Assembly (NCBI RefSeq): GCF_037325665.1
Contig: NC_090260.1
Coordinates: 36,849,750-36,913,749, forward strand
DNA length: 64,000 bases
Direction: 5' to 3'
From: Littorina saxatilis
Lineage: Eukaryota > Mollusca > Gastropoda > Littorinimorpha > Littorinidae
Shown piece by piece: positions 13,301 to 22,995 of the stretch (positions are counted from its first letter, which is position 1; each line of letters opens with the position of its first letter). The notes under the pieces were generated by a model, which had not been told where the DNA came from, made no database searches, and saw nothing but the letters and a program-made list of their open reading frames with translations. A program made the position numbers and the translations under genes.

Positions 13301-16300
13301 AGACAAGCAAGTCACGACAAGGTCTACTACTGTATCATGTGTTGCAATGTAGACAAGCAAGTCACGACAAGGGCTACTACTGTATCATGTGTTGCAATGT
13401 AGACAAGCAAGTCACGACAAGGGCTACTACTGTATCATGTGTTGCAATGTAGACAAGCAAGTCACGACAAGGGCTACTACTGTATCATGTGTTGCAATGT
13501 AGACAAGCAAGTCACGACAAGGGCTACTACTGTATCATGTGTTGCAATGTAGACAAGCAAGTCACGACAAGGGCTACTACTGTATCATGTGTTGCAATGT
13601 AGACAAGCAAGTCACGACAAGGGCTACTACTGTATCATGTGTTGCAATGTAGACAAGCAAGTCACGACAAGGGCTACTACTGTATCATGTGTTGCAATGT
13701 AGACAAGCAAGTCACGACAAGGGCTACTACTGTATCATGTGTTGCAATGTAGACAACCAAGTCACGACAAGGGCTACTACTGTATCATGTGTTGCAATGT
13801 AGACAAGCAAGTCACGACAAGGGCTACTACTGTATCATGTGTTGCAATGTAGACAACCAAGTCACGACAAGGTCTACTACTGTATCATGTGTTGCAATGT
13901 AGACAAGCAAGTCACGACAAGGGCTACTACTGTATCATGTGTTGCAATGTAGACAAGCAAGTCACGACAAGGGCTACTACTGTATCATGTGTTGCAATGT
14001 AGACAAGCAAGTCACGACAAGGGCTACTACTGTATCATGTGTTGCAATGTAGACAAGCAAGTCACGACAAGGGCTACTACTGTATCATGTGTTGCAATGT
14101 AGACAAGCAAGTCACGACAAGGGCTACTACTGTATCATGTGTTGCAATGTAGACAAGCAAGTCACGACAAGGGCTACTACTGTATCATGTGTTGCAATGT
14201 AGACAAGCAAGTCACGACAAGGGCTACTACTGTATCATGTGTTGCAATGTAGACAACCAAGTCACGACAAGGGCTACTACTGTATCATGTGTTGCAATGT
14301 AGACAACCAAGTCACGACAAGGGCTACTACTGTATCATGTGTTGCAATGTAGACAAGCAAGTCACGACAAGGGCTACTACTGTATCATGTGTTGCAATGT
14401 AGACAAGCAAGTCACGACAAGGGCTACTACTGTATCATGTGTTGCAATGTAGACAACCAAGTCACGACAAGGGCTACTACTGTATCATGTGTTGCAATGT
14501 AGACAACCAAGTCACGACAAGGGCTACTACTGTATCATGTGTTGCAATGTAGACAACCAAGTCACGACAAGGGCTACTACTGTATCATGTGTTGCAATGT
14601 AGACAAGCAAGTCACGACAAGGGCTACTACTGTATCATGTGTTGCAATGTAGACAACCAAGTCACGACAAGGGCGACTACTGTATCATGTGTTGCAATGT
14701 AGACAACCAAGTCACGACAAGGGCTACTACTGTATCATGTGTTGCAATGTAGACAAGCAAGTCACGACAAGGGCTACTACTGTATCATGTGTTGCAATGT
14801 AGACAAGCAAGTCACGACAAGGGCTACTACTGTATCATGTGTTGCAATGTAGACAAGCAAGTCACGACAAGGGCGACTACTGTATCATGTGTTGCAATGT
14901 AGACAACCAAGTCACGACAAGGGCGACTACTGTATCATGTGTTGCAATGTAGACAAGCAAGTCACGACAAGGGCTACTACTGTATCATGTGTTGCAATGT
15001 AGACAACCAAGTCACGACAAGGGCTACTACTGTATCATGTGTTGCAATGTAGACAACCAAGTCACGACAAGGGCTACTACTGTATCATGTGTTGCAATGT
15101 AGACAAGCAAGTCACGACAAGGGCTACTACTGTATCATGTGTTGCAATGTAGACAACCAAGTCACGACAAGGGCTACTACTGTATCATGTGTTGCAATGT
15201 AGACAACCAAGTCACGACAAGGGCTACTACTGTATCATGTGTTGCAATGTAGACAACCAAGTCACGACAAGGGCTACTACTGTATCATGTGTTGCAATGT
15301 AGACAACCAAGTCACGACAAGGGCTACTACTGTATCATGTGTTGCAATGTAGACAAGCAAGTCACGACAAGGGCTACTACTGTATCATGTGTTGCAATGT
15401 AGACAACCAAGTCACGACAAGGGCTACTACTGTATCATGTGTTGCAATGTAGACAAGCAAGTCACGACAAGGGCTACTACTGTATCATGTGTTGCAATGT
15501 AGACAAGCAAGTCACGACAAGGGCTACTACTGTATCATGTGTTGCAATGTAGACAAGCAAGTCACGACAAGGGCTACTACTGTATCATGTGTTGCAATGT
15601 AGACAACCAAGTCACGACAAGGGCTACTACTGTATCATGTGTTGCAATGTAGACAACCAAGTCACGACAAGGGCTACTACTGTATCATGTGTTGCAATGT
15701 AGACAACCAAGTCACGACAAGGGCTACTACTGTATCATGTGTTGCAATGTAGACAACCAAGTCACGACAAGGGCTACTACTGTATCATGTGTTGCAATGT
15801 AGACAAGCAAGTCACGACAAGGGCTACTACTGTATCATGTGTTGCAATGTAGACAACCAAGTCACGACAAGGGCTACTACTGTATCATGTGTTGCAATGT
15901 AGACAAGCAAGTCACGACAAGGGCTACTACTGTATCATGTGTTGCAATGTAGACAACCAAGTCACGACAAGGGCTACTACTGTATCATGTGTTGCAATGT
16001 AGACAAGCAAGTCACGACAAGGGCTACTACTGTATCATGTGTTGCAATGTAGACAAGCAAGTCACGACAAGGGCTACTACTGTATCATGTGTTGCAATGT
16101 AGACAACCAAGTCACGACAAGGGCTACTACTGTATCATGTGTTGCAATGTAGACAAGCAAGTCACGACAAGGGCTACTACTGTATCATGTGTTGCAATGT
16201 AGACAAGCAAGTCACGACAAGGTCTACTACTGTATCATGTGTTGCAATGTAGACAAGCAAGTCACGACAAGGGCTACTACTGTATCATGTGTTGCAATGT

Positions 16301-19300
16301 AGACAACCAAGTCACGACAAGGGCTACTACTGTATCATGTGTTGCAATGTAGACAACCAAGTCACGACAAGGGCTACTACTGTATCATGTGTTGCAATGT
16401 AGACAAGCAAGTCACGACAAGGGCTACTACTGTATCATGTGTTGCAATGTAGACAACCAAGTCACGACAAGGGCTACTACTGTATCATGTGTTGCAATGT
16501 AGACAAGCAAGTCACGACAAGGGCTACTACTGTATCATGTGTTGCAATGTAGACAAGCAAGTCACGACAAGGGCTACTACTGTATCATGTGTTGCAATGT
16601 AGACAAGCAAGTCACGACAAGGGCTACTACTGTATCATGTGTTGCAATGTAGACAACCAAGTCACGACAAGGGCTACTACTGTATCATGTGTTGCAATGT
16701 AGACAACCAAGTCACGACAAGGGCTACTACTGTATCATGTGTTGCAATGTAGACAAGCAAGTCACGACAAGGGCTACTACTGTATCATGTGTTGCAATGT
16801 AGACAAGCAAGTCACGACAAGGGCTACTACTGTATCATGTGTTGCAATGTAGACAAGCAAGTCACGACAAGGGCTACTACTGTATCATGTGTTGCAATGT
16901 AGACAAGCAAGTCACGACAAGGGCTACTACTGTATCATGTGTTGCAATGTAGACAAGCAAGTCACGACAAGGGCTACTACTGTATCATGTGTTGCAATGT
17001 AGACAAGCAAGTCACGACAAGGGCTACTACTGTATCATGTGTTGCAATGTAGACAACCAAGTCACGACAAGGGCTACTACTGTATCATGTGTTGCAATGT
17101 AGACAACCAAGTCACGACAAGGGCTACTACTGTATCATGTGTTGCAATGTAGACAACCAAGTCACGACAAGGGCTACTACTGTATCATGTGTTGCAATGT
17201 AGACAAGCAAGTCACGACAAGGGCGACTACTGTATCATGTGTTGCAATGTAGACAACCAAGTCACGACAAGGGCTACTACTGTATCATGTGTTGCAATGT
17301 AGACAACCAAGTCACGACAAGGGCTACTACTGTATCATGTGTTGCAATGTAGACAAGCAAGTCACGACAAGGGCTACTACTGTATCATGTGTTGCAATGT
17401 AGACAACCAAGTCACGACAAGGGCTACTACTGTATCATGTGTTGCAATGTAGACAAGCAAGTCACGACAAGGGCTACTACTGTATCATGTGTTGCAATGT
17501 AGACAACCAAGTCACGACAAGGGCTACTACTGTATCATGTGTTGCAATGTAGACAACCAAGTCACGACAAGGGCTACTACTGTATCATGTGTTGCAATGT
17601 AGACAACCAAGTCACGACAAGGGCTACTACTGTATCATGTGTTGCAATGTAGACAACCAAGTCACGACAAGGGCTACTACTGTATCATGTGTTGCAATGT
17701 AGACAAGCAAGTCACGACAAGGGCTACTGCTGTATCATGTGTTGCAATGTAGACAACCAAGTCACGACAAGGGCTACTACTGTATCATGTGTTGCAATGT
17801 AGACAAGCAAGTCACGACAAGGGCTACTACTGTATCATGTGTTGCAATGTAGACAAGCAAGTCACGACAAGGGCTACTACTGTATCATGTGTTGCAATGT
17901 AGACAAGCAAGTCACGACAAGGGCTACTGCTGTATCATGTGTTGCAATGTAGACAACCAAGTAACGACAAGGGCTACCACTGTATCATGTGTTGCAATGT
18001 AGACAACCAAGTCAAGACAAGGGCTACTACTGTATCATGTGTTGCAATGTAGACAACCAAGTCACGACAAGGGCTACTACTGTATCATGTGTTGCAATGT
18101 AGACAACCAAGTCACGACAAGGGCTACCACTGTATCATGTGTTGCAATGTAGACAACCAAGTCACGACAAGGGCTACCACTGTATCATGTGTTGCAATGT
18201 AGACAACCAAGTCACGACAAGGGCGACTACTGTATCATGTGTTGCAATGTAGACAACCAAGTCACGACAAGGGCTACTACTGTATCATGTGTTGCAATGT
18301 AGACAAGCAAGTCACGACAAGGGCGACTACTGTATCATGTGTTGCAATGTAGACAAGCAAGTCACGACAAGGGCTACTACTGTATCATGTGTTGCAATGT
18401 AGACAAGCAAGTCACGACAAGGGCTACTACTGTATCATGTGTTGCAATGTAGACAAGCAAGTCACGACAAGGGCTACTACTGTATCATGTGTTGCAATGT
18501 AGACAAGCAAGTCACGACAAGGGCTACTACTGTATCATGTGTTGCAATGTAGACAACCAAGTCACGACAAGGGCTACTACTGTATCATGTGTTGCAATGT
18601 AGACAAGCAAGTCACGACAAGGGCTACTACTGTATCATGTGTTGCAATGTAGACAACCAAGTCACGACAAGGTCTACTACTGTATCATGTGTTGCAATGT
18701 AGACAAGCAAGTCACGACAAGGGCTACTACTGTATCATGTGTTGCAATGTAGACAAGCAAGTCACGACAAGGGCTACTACTGTATCATGTTTCCACGGTT
18801 ACCTAGAATACGAACTGCATGTGTTGCTTACCTTGGCAGGGCCTTGAGGTCTTTTAGCTGGGGGAGACAAGCACTGTCCTGATAAGGGAAAGAACTGCAT
18901 CATTTACCACAGTTAGCTTGAATACGAACTGCATGGGTTGCTTACATTAGCAAGGAATCATGGTCTTTTAGCTGGGGGAGACAAGCACTGTCCTGATAAG
19001 GGAAAGAACTGCATCATTTACCACAGTTAGCTTGAATACGAACTGCATGGGTTGCTTACCTTGGCAGGGCCTTGAGGTCTTTCCACTGAGGAACCTGTGT
19101 GGACTTGACCCGATCGTCTTTCTCGTAAAACTCGAGGAGCATGTGTGACGCAAACTTGTCCCAATCCACAGTGCCCTCCCTTGTCACGTCGATCTTGTCA
19201 AACAGATCTCCGTACTGCGGAACACAACACACATTTACATGAAAAAACACACACACAGTATATACACACAATCATACAAAATACATACAGTACAGATAAA

Positions 19301-19910
19301 TTGTCACGTTGAGCTTGTAAATTAGCTCTCCATACTGTGTGTGATGTAGACACACCCACCCACCCCCCACCCCTCCACACACACACACAAAGAGAAACAG
19401 AACATAGTTAAACAGATATATTGTCACATTGATCTTGTCAAAGAGCTCTCCATACTGTGGAACAGAACACACACGCGGCCTCCCCCCCTCCCACCCCCAT
19501 ACTCACACACACACAGTATAAATGTATACACTAGAGCTGCAGCTGCATACTGAAAAATCAGTTTGAAGACAAAATACCGTTTCAACTTCATCCTTTCCCC
19601 CCCCCCCCCCACCACCCCCCCCCCCCACCCCACCCTCCCTCCCTCTCTCTCATATACATAAACACACAGTATCCCACACAGACTAAGACGGTCAGCAGAG
19701 ATGATTGAAATCTTGAGACCCAACTAACCACAGAAGACTGAATCAAGGGCCATACAGTGACGAGCACAATGGCAGCCAAATGATACCTGAGCGTGAACAT
19801 GACTCTACCTCTTCTCTGCTTCCCTTCTTCAACAACAGCGACAGCGCCTCACAGAACTGCTCCCTTGTCAGGCTCAGCCTGTTGTCGTAGCCCTCTCCCT
19901 CCACCTGCAG

Positions 19911-19970
<60 letters not shown>

Positions 19971-21643
19971 ACATCATCAACAACAAAATCATCATCGTCG
20001 TTGTTGCTATAATTGTCATTTTCTTTCATTTCATTTCATTTCATTACTTTATTGTCCCATCGCTGGGAAATTCGGGTCGCTTCCTCCCAGTGGAAAGCTA
20101 GCAGCAACGGAGTCGCGCTACCCAGGTGTCTGCGTGTTTAGGTGTATTCAGCCACCTGCACTTATGGCAGAATGACCAAGGTCTTTTACGTGCCATTGTG
20201 ATGACACGGGGGTGGGACATGGCTTCCGTCTCTGGGTCTGCACATTAAGTTGACCCGTGTCCGTCCCGGCCCGCATTCGAACCAGCGACCTTTCGATCAC
20301 AAGTCCAGTGCTCTACCAACTGAGCTACCGAGCTACCGGGCCCCATCATCATTGATATTGTTGTCATAATCATTGCTATCTCTTTTGTCATAGTCTTGTC
20401 AACATCATTGTTGAACTTGTGTTGATGTTGTGTTGTTGTGTATGACACACGCACATATGTTCACACACACACACCACCACCCACTTTCAACACGGTTGTT
20501 GTCATTATATATTGATCATCATCAACATTGTCATTGTTGTTATTGTTGTTTTTGTACTTTTAATTATTGTAATTTTCGTTATCATCATTGTCATTACCAC
20601 CACAAGCACCACAAGCACCACTTTGATCAATCATCAATTTGTCTAGCATCCTCATGCAACATGATCCAATGCAGATAGTGATTTCACAGATCTAAATTAA
20701 GGCTTGTTCCGTTATTGCGTACTGTTTATAATTATACACAAAGAAATACTTAAATACAACAATCATAATACACACACACAAAGCATGCACAATAACATGT
20801 TTGAAATTTTTGCAAAGGACCAAACAAACACACTAACACAGATGAACAAGCATTGACAAATGACTGCATGTGACACACACTCATGTACACACACACATAC
20901 ACAGACATGCCTGCATGTACACAGACACACACACACATACACAGTGCAACACACACATGACTCCATGAAAGTTCTTACCATGAAGGAACTCTTGAGTCTC
21001 TCCAAGTCTTTCATGTTCAACCTGTTCTCCAGCTTTTGATCCAACCCCACTGACTTTCTGCAATCAACACACACAGTCAGGGTCACACACACATGTATAC
21101 ACATTGACATAAAGAACGATACATACACACATATTGAGAGAGAGAGACACGCACACACACAAAGACACACACATATATATACACACACACACACAGATAT
21201 CTGCCAAACTTAATTTGTTTCCATTGATGTATCTTGGAAGGAGAAGTCAAGGACTGAAAATTCAAAAACATGAATTACCTCGCTGGCATCTTCCATGCGA
21301 GATTTATCAGTGATTTTGAGATAAGGCCTAAAAAAAAAAATAGGTGTGGTTACGGTAACCCGACCTACCCTATTTTTAGGGGCCGACCCTATAATAATAA
21401 TAATAACGTTTTATTACATTTGTAAAAAAAACAAAAAAAAAGAGTGCAGAAAACGCAATGAAAGCGAAATTGCCCGAGTCGCACACTTATTTCCCTGTCA
21501 AATAGGTTTAATTTGTACACATTAGAAAAAAAGTTAAAAAAAAAAAAAAATGATTGCCTACCTTCCTACCCTATTTGTTTTGGCTATGTTACCGTAACCA
21601 CACCTATTTTTTTTTGGCCTAAGTTTGTTATTTGTATCATAAG

Positions 21644-21692
<49 letters not shown>

Positions 21693-22010
21693 GGTCTGTC
21701 TGGTCTGTCTGTCTGTGACGTCTGTCTGTCTGTCTGTCTGTCTATGACGTCTGTCTGTCTGTGACGTCTGTCTGTCTGTCTGTCTGTCAGTCAGTCTGTC
21801 TGGTCAGTCTGTCTGTCTGTCTGTGTGTCTGTGTGTCTGTCTGTCTGTCTGTTTGTCTGTCTGCTTCAAAGACCACTGGGTCGTCTTACTGTAAATTAGT
21901 TTCTTCATTGCTCTACGTATACTTCCTTACCTCTCCTGTCTCTCTGGACTCTTGCTGGCTTCATACAGCGGTTCACGGGTAGACCGTGTTGGACTGGACA
22001 ACACCGACAT
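3311..22010 (-). CDS. EF-hand / WD40-repeat protein gene, 5' part (8 coding exons, spliced)
   Basis: Eight exons on the minus strand join in phase: 22010-21931, 21057-20979, 19904-19809, 19214-19060, 6774-6705, 5565-5409, 3984-3897 and 3444-3311. Together they give 859 nt, 286 codons plus one base, with AG/GT at every junction. The protein starts MSVLSSPTRS, has an EF-hand-like segment (LSLTREQFCEALS) and a second one (FDKIDVTREGTVDWDKF). WD-type repeats follow (ISKEGCVSMWGQ, FTSKEIAIYDLSS, ILVWGDVGGYINILFF). This order is that of the WDR49/WDR64/'WD repeat-containing protein on Y chromosome' family. Members are usually several hundred to over a thousand residues, so more exons should lie left of the window. 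WD repeats form propeller scaffolds; the EF-hand loops may bind calcium, although the second loop has Arg and Glu where acidic or small residues are usual. Intron 4 holds an 11-kb satellite. Family assignment rests on recognised motifs, not a search. Confidence 0.85.
3740..3892. repeat. (GT)n microsatellite next to exon 7 donor
   Basis: About 150 bp of GT with rare interruptions (GCACATG, GAGTGTGGT). On the gene strand it is a CA repeat starting just after the donor of exon 7. Confidence 0.95.
3897..3984 (-). CDS. WD/EF-hand gene, coding exon 7
   Basis: 88 nt, two leading bases, 28 codons, two trailing bases. It encodes IYDLSSKVEFNCQYKVQDLS followed by YTPLCLDY and a split Trp codon. The acceptor is TTTGTTTCAG and the donor GTCAGTGC. 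On the gene strand the donor is followed within about 10 nt by a CA-repeat of roughly 150 nt. Confidence 0.9.
4270..4366 (-). mobile_element. tRNA-SINE (family S1), 3' fragment
   Basis: Degraded match to the 3' half of the SINEs at 20024-20344 and 57376-57698. Shared blocks are CTACTGGGAAATTCG, CCTAATGAAAAGGTAGCAGC and GGAGT-GCGC-ACC-ATGCAGGTGT. The rest of the same family, in the same orientation, resumes at 5090. Confidence 0.6.
4438..4703 (+). repeat. 12 x 23-bp tandem array of a tRNA-like pol III A-box head
   Basis: Twelve copies of GGGGATGTAGCTCAGTCAGG at 23-bp spacing. The phrase matches the 5' end of a tRNA (acceptor arm plus D arm, A box TAGCTCAGTCAGG). The last copy runs directly into a SINE body (4690-5035), so the array is an amplification of that SINE's own head. 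Confidence 0.9.
4690..5035 (+). mobile_element. tRNA-derived SINE (family S2) with amplified head
   Basis: Starts GGGGATGTAGCTCAGTC and has a B-box-like GAGTTCGTCCCC at about 4729. It contains a core domain (AAGATCCTGTAATCCATGTC at 4860-4879, then TACCCAGCATGC) and ends in (AAAC)n. The same core occurs in SINE family S3 (25.4, 56.4 and 57.0 kb) with a different tRNA head. Confidence 0.85.
5090..5293 (-). mobile_element. tRNA-SINE (family S1), head part
   Basis: On the minus strand it begins GGACCCGGTAGCTTAGTTGG (A box) and has GGTTCCAATCC (B box), then CACGGGTCC and CTTGGTCATTCTGC blocks shared with the copies at 20.3 and 57.7 kb. It stops where the 3' fragment at 4366 would continue, as if split by a ~0.72-kb insertion. 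Confidence 0.8.
5409..5565 (-). CDS. WD/EF-hand gene, coding exon 6
   Basis: 157 nt, 52 codons plus G. It encodes EGCVSMWGQDMKAQRSLKTG and then a segment ending THFVPLQLINKMALAFTSKEI. The VSMW and AFTSKE-I-YDL turns are WD-repeat strand ends. The acceptor is TTCACTGCAG and the donor GTACCTTG. The reading continues directly into exon 7 (KEI-AIYDLSS). Confidence 0.92.
5690..6695. repeat. 72-bp minisatellite, about 13 units, in WD-gene intron 5
   Basis: The unit combines CA runs with CTCAACATCACACCCCCAAT and CACCCTCATCTCCACTCAC. Because 72 is a multiple of 3, one plus-strand frame stays open for 441 codons (His-Thr-Pro-Ser repeats). That frame is a by-product. On the gene strand each unit has GGGTGAGTG, a 5' splice-site match, and the array begins 13 bp from the true donor of exon 5. 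Confidence 0.95.
6705..6774 (-). CDS. WD/EF-hand gene, coding exon 5 (start of first WD blade)
   Basis: 70 nt: C completes a Ser codon across the 12.3-kb intron, then PHKEIVQRVAYLKNTNRYIA and ISK. The acceptor is TGTCCTCAG and the donor GTAAAAG, with phase 2 to phase 0. The peptide is the typical first strand of the WD propeller in this family. Exon identity is secure from its joined reading into exon 6 (ISK-EGCVSMWGQ). Tandem arrays flank it on both sides. Confidence 0.9.
6816..7235. repeat. 93-bp tandem repeat, about 4.5 copies, in WD-gene intron 4
   Basis: The unit contains ATCACTTCACAACAAGTCCA, ATCGGCATCACAGTG and CCAAAAACCTGAACACAATC. Copies differ by few substitutions and one short deletion. 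It lies just upstream (gene sense) of the acceptor of exon 5. Confidence 0.9.
7333..7382. repeat. (GT)n microsatellite
   Basis: About 25 GT dinucleotides, then GCGTGTGCGT. Confidence 0.95.
7791..18790. repeat. 11-kb satellite: 220 x 50-bp units in WD-gene intron 4
   Basis: The unit reads GTTGCAATGTAGACAA(G/C)CAA, then GTCACGACAAGGGCTACTAC, then TGTATCATGT. The block is exactly 11,000 bp and keeps its 50-bp phase from first to last copy, so no insertion or deletion separates any units. Differences are single bases: G or C at unit position 17 throughout, plus rarer TACTGC, GGCGACTAC, GGTCTAC and CTACCAC variants. All six frames are closed. It lies between exon 5 and exon 4 of the WD/EF-hand gene and so should be part of its primary transcript. 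Flanks carry related ~120-bp repeats. Confidence 0.98.
18791..19059. repeat. ~120-bp tandem repeat containing copies of an exon-4 end
   Basis: Two and a fraction units with GAATACGAACTGCATG, TTGCTTACCTTGGCAGGG, AGCTGGGGGAGACAAGCACT and GATAAGGGAAAGAACTGCAT. The CTTACCTTGGCAGGGCCTTG part is the complement of the 3' end and donor of exon 4. The GAGACAAGCA...GACAAGGG-like part resembles the 50-bp satellite unit. A further diverged unit lies at about 7700-7790. Confidence 0.85.
19060..19214 (-). CDS. WD/EF-hand gene, coding exon 4 (EF-hand 2)
   Basis: 155 nt, 51 codons plus AG. It encodes YGDLFDKIDVTREGTVDWDK followed by FASHMLLEFYEKDD and a linker VKSTQVPQWKDLKALP. The aromatic-acidic pattern of an EF-hand is clear. 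The acceptor is TTCCGCAG and the donor GTAAGC. Degraded copies of its 5' half lie upstream (19.30 and 19.42 kb) and of its 3' half and donor lie downstream (18.8-18.98 kb), so this exon sits inside an old local tandem duplication. Confidence 0.92.
19300..19470 (-). pseudogene. Two partial duplicates of the 5' half of exon 4
   Basis: On the minus strand, 19470-19421 reads TTCCACAG followed by codons for YGELFDKINVT. The segment 19340-19302 is a more decayed copy. Both match exon 4 (YGDLFDKIDVT) up to the same point and then diverge, so they are broken exon copies lying in the upstream intron. The copy near 19.45 kb still has an AG acceptor. Confidence 0.75.
19593..19650. repeat. Poly(C)/CT-rich tract
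   Basis: Runs of C broken by A, then CCCTCCCTCTCTC. Low complexity within WD-gene intron 3. Confidence 0.9.
19809..19904 (-). CDS. WD/EF-hand gene, coding exon 3 (EF-hand segment)
   Basis: Exactly 32 codons between CTGCAG and GTAGAG, phase 0 at both ends. It encodes VEGEGYDNRLSLTREQFCEA and a Leu/Lys-rich helix, which reads as a loop and F-helix of an EF-hand. The intron on its upstream side begins with a perfect (ATC)n run just past the acceptor. Confidence 0.85.
19912..19984. repeat. (ATC)n trinucleotide repeat
   Basis: About 20 perfect ATC units, starting directly next to the exon 3 acceptor. Confidence 0.95.
20024..20344 (-). mobile_element. tRNA-derived SINE (family S1), near full length
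   Basis: The head on the minus strand is GGGGCCCGGTAGCTCGGTAG with a small duplication, an A box TAGCTCAGTTGGTAGAGC, and a B-box-like GGTTCGAATGC. The body has CACGGGTCAACTTAATGTGC and CTTGGTCATTCTGCCATAAG. It ends TGGGACAATAAAG plus (AATGA)n. Nearly identical to 57376-57698. Confidence 0.9.
20460..21278. other. WD-gene introns with CA-rich tracts
   Basis: Apart from exon 2 (20979-21057) this holds short CA/CACAT tracts at 20461-20480, 20870-20960 and 21068-21200, and nothing else recognised. A possible alternative first exon (ATGCCAGCGAG on the minus strand, 21289-21279) is described in the findings. Confidence 0.5.
20979..21057 (-). CDS. WD/EF-hand gene, coding exon 2
   Basis: 79 nt: one base finishing the previous codon plus 26 codons (KSVGLDQKLENRLNMKDLER...). 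The acceptor is TTGATTGCAG and the donor GTAAGAAC. It encodes a charged helix leading into the EF-hand module; LNMKDLERLKSSF resembles the E-helix of a first EF-hand. It ends in phase 0, matching exon 3. Confidence 0.85.
21325..21619. mobile_element. Harbinger-like MITE, TAA target duplication
   Basis: Ends GGCCTAAAAA...TAGGTGTGGTTACGGTAAC and its inverse. TAA is duplicated at 21322-21324 and 21620-21622. It lies in WD-gene intron 1 and is the same subfamily as 52326-52590. Confidence 0.88.
21648..21868. repeat. (CTGT)n tetranucleotide array
   Basis: More than 200 bp of CTGT with GACGT and GGT interruptions. Reading frames through it are by-products. Confidence 0.95.
21931..22010 (-). CDS. 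WD/EF-hand gene, coding exon 1
   Basis: Encodes MSVLSSPTRSTREP and onward, 26 codons plus two bases, then a strong donor (GAG|AG-GTAAGG pattern). It is low in complexity and rich in Ser, Pro and Arg, as is usual for a disordered N-terminus. The phase (two leftover bases, AG) fits the single leading base of the next exon. This start is preferred because a promoter-like segment with an inverted CCAAT box lies about 0.5 kb upstream. Confidence 0.75.
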
Positions 22011-22520
22011 GTTTCTCTTGTCACACAGCACTTCCAGGTAAAAACAGTTAGTGAGTTACACTCTGCTCCAGTTCTCTACCCGAATCAAAATATCACAGGC
22101 GTGAGCTCAACCAGATCGTGATTTATCTGCTAAAACAACATTAAAACAATGTGTATAGTTGAGGATGGTGACGGAGAGAAGATACGAAATACGCGGCCAA
22201 CACTGCACACAGGCCTATCTATCTATCACAAATGTTAAAACTCTACACACTTCTTCACGCAGTATTCTATCCTCGTGTTTACTTTCGTCGTTACTTTTAC
22301 CCTGAGCAAGTACACAGGCTAACGTCACAGTCTACAACGACGACGACACTTGCAGTAGCTTTGCTACATCCATCCACAACTCGATCACGGGGTGTAGAGC
22401 GGCCGTTGTTTACATTGTGTCAATCGGAAGACTGATGACTGCTCGCTCAATACACCGCCATTTTGCAAACGCGTCGAGTTGCCAAGCAGGTGCTGCGCTA
22501 TCTGATTGGACGAAAGCGAA
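22011..22520 (-). promoter_or_regulatory. Putative promoter and 5' UTR of the WD/EF-hand gene
   Basis: The 500 bp upstream of the ATG at 22010 are richer in CpG than their surroundings (around 22320-22480) and largely free of repeats. An inverted CCAAT box (GATTGG at 22504-22509, CCAATC on the gene strand) and a GTTGCC half-site resembling an RFX X-box at about 22479 lie at the far end. No TATA box is evident. The start site is not determined. Confidence 0.4.
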
Positions 22521-22763
22521 TGAACATGTTGTCTTGACCATTTTGGGAATGGCACTGTGTGACGATTGTCTCTAATACGGAATCATTCTTGCTAATTGTT
22601 TAAATGTGTAAATTGTCATCATAGACAGAACAGCCAAACTTAATTATCTATCTGTTCAAAAAAGCCGTGCATTTTCACTCCACTCGCCAGCTAGCTATCT
22701 AACATTGGCTGACTTTTCCGCCCCAACACTGAAATCATTCCCTTCCAACATAGACCTATCTAA

Positions 22764-22992
22764 GGCAAAAAAAAAAAAAGGTCTGTTTACGGTAACCAGA
22801 CCGACCCTATTTTTTTTCGCGCGACCCTAGACTTTTTTTTGGCATTTGGGGAAAAAAAAAAAAAAAAAATCTTTTGGGTTTTTTTGCAAAATAACGTAAA
22901 AATATGGTTTTTTTGGGGAAAAAAAAATCCCGACCTACCGACCCTATTTTTTTGGGCCTATGTTACCGTAAACAGACCTTTTTTTGGGGGCC
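22764..22992. mobile_element. Harbinger-like MITE, TAA target duplication
   Basis: Ends GGCAAAAAA...GGTCTGTTTACGGTAACC and its inverse, TAA at 22761-22763 and 22993-22995. Internal CGACCTACCGACCCTATTTT. Same subfamily as 25968-26190. Confidence 0.88.
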
Positions 22993-22995
22993 TAA

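Noticed and set aside
7791-18790. CRISPR-like array
   Set aside because: Unit repeats are contiguous with no variable spacers, and the context is eukaryotic intron.
21513-21982. Frames of Cys-Leu-Ser-Val repeats
   Set aside because: Translation of (CTGT)n.
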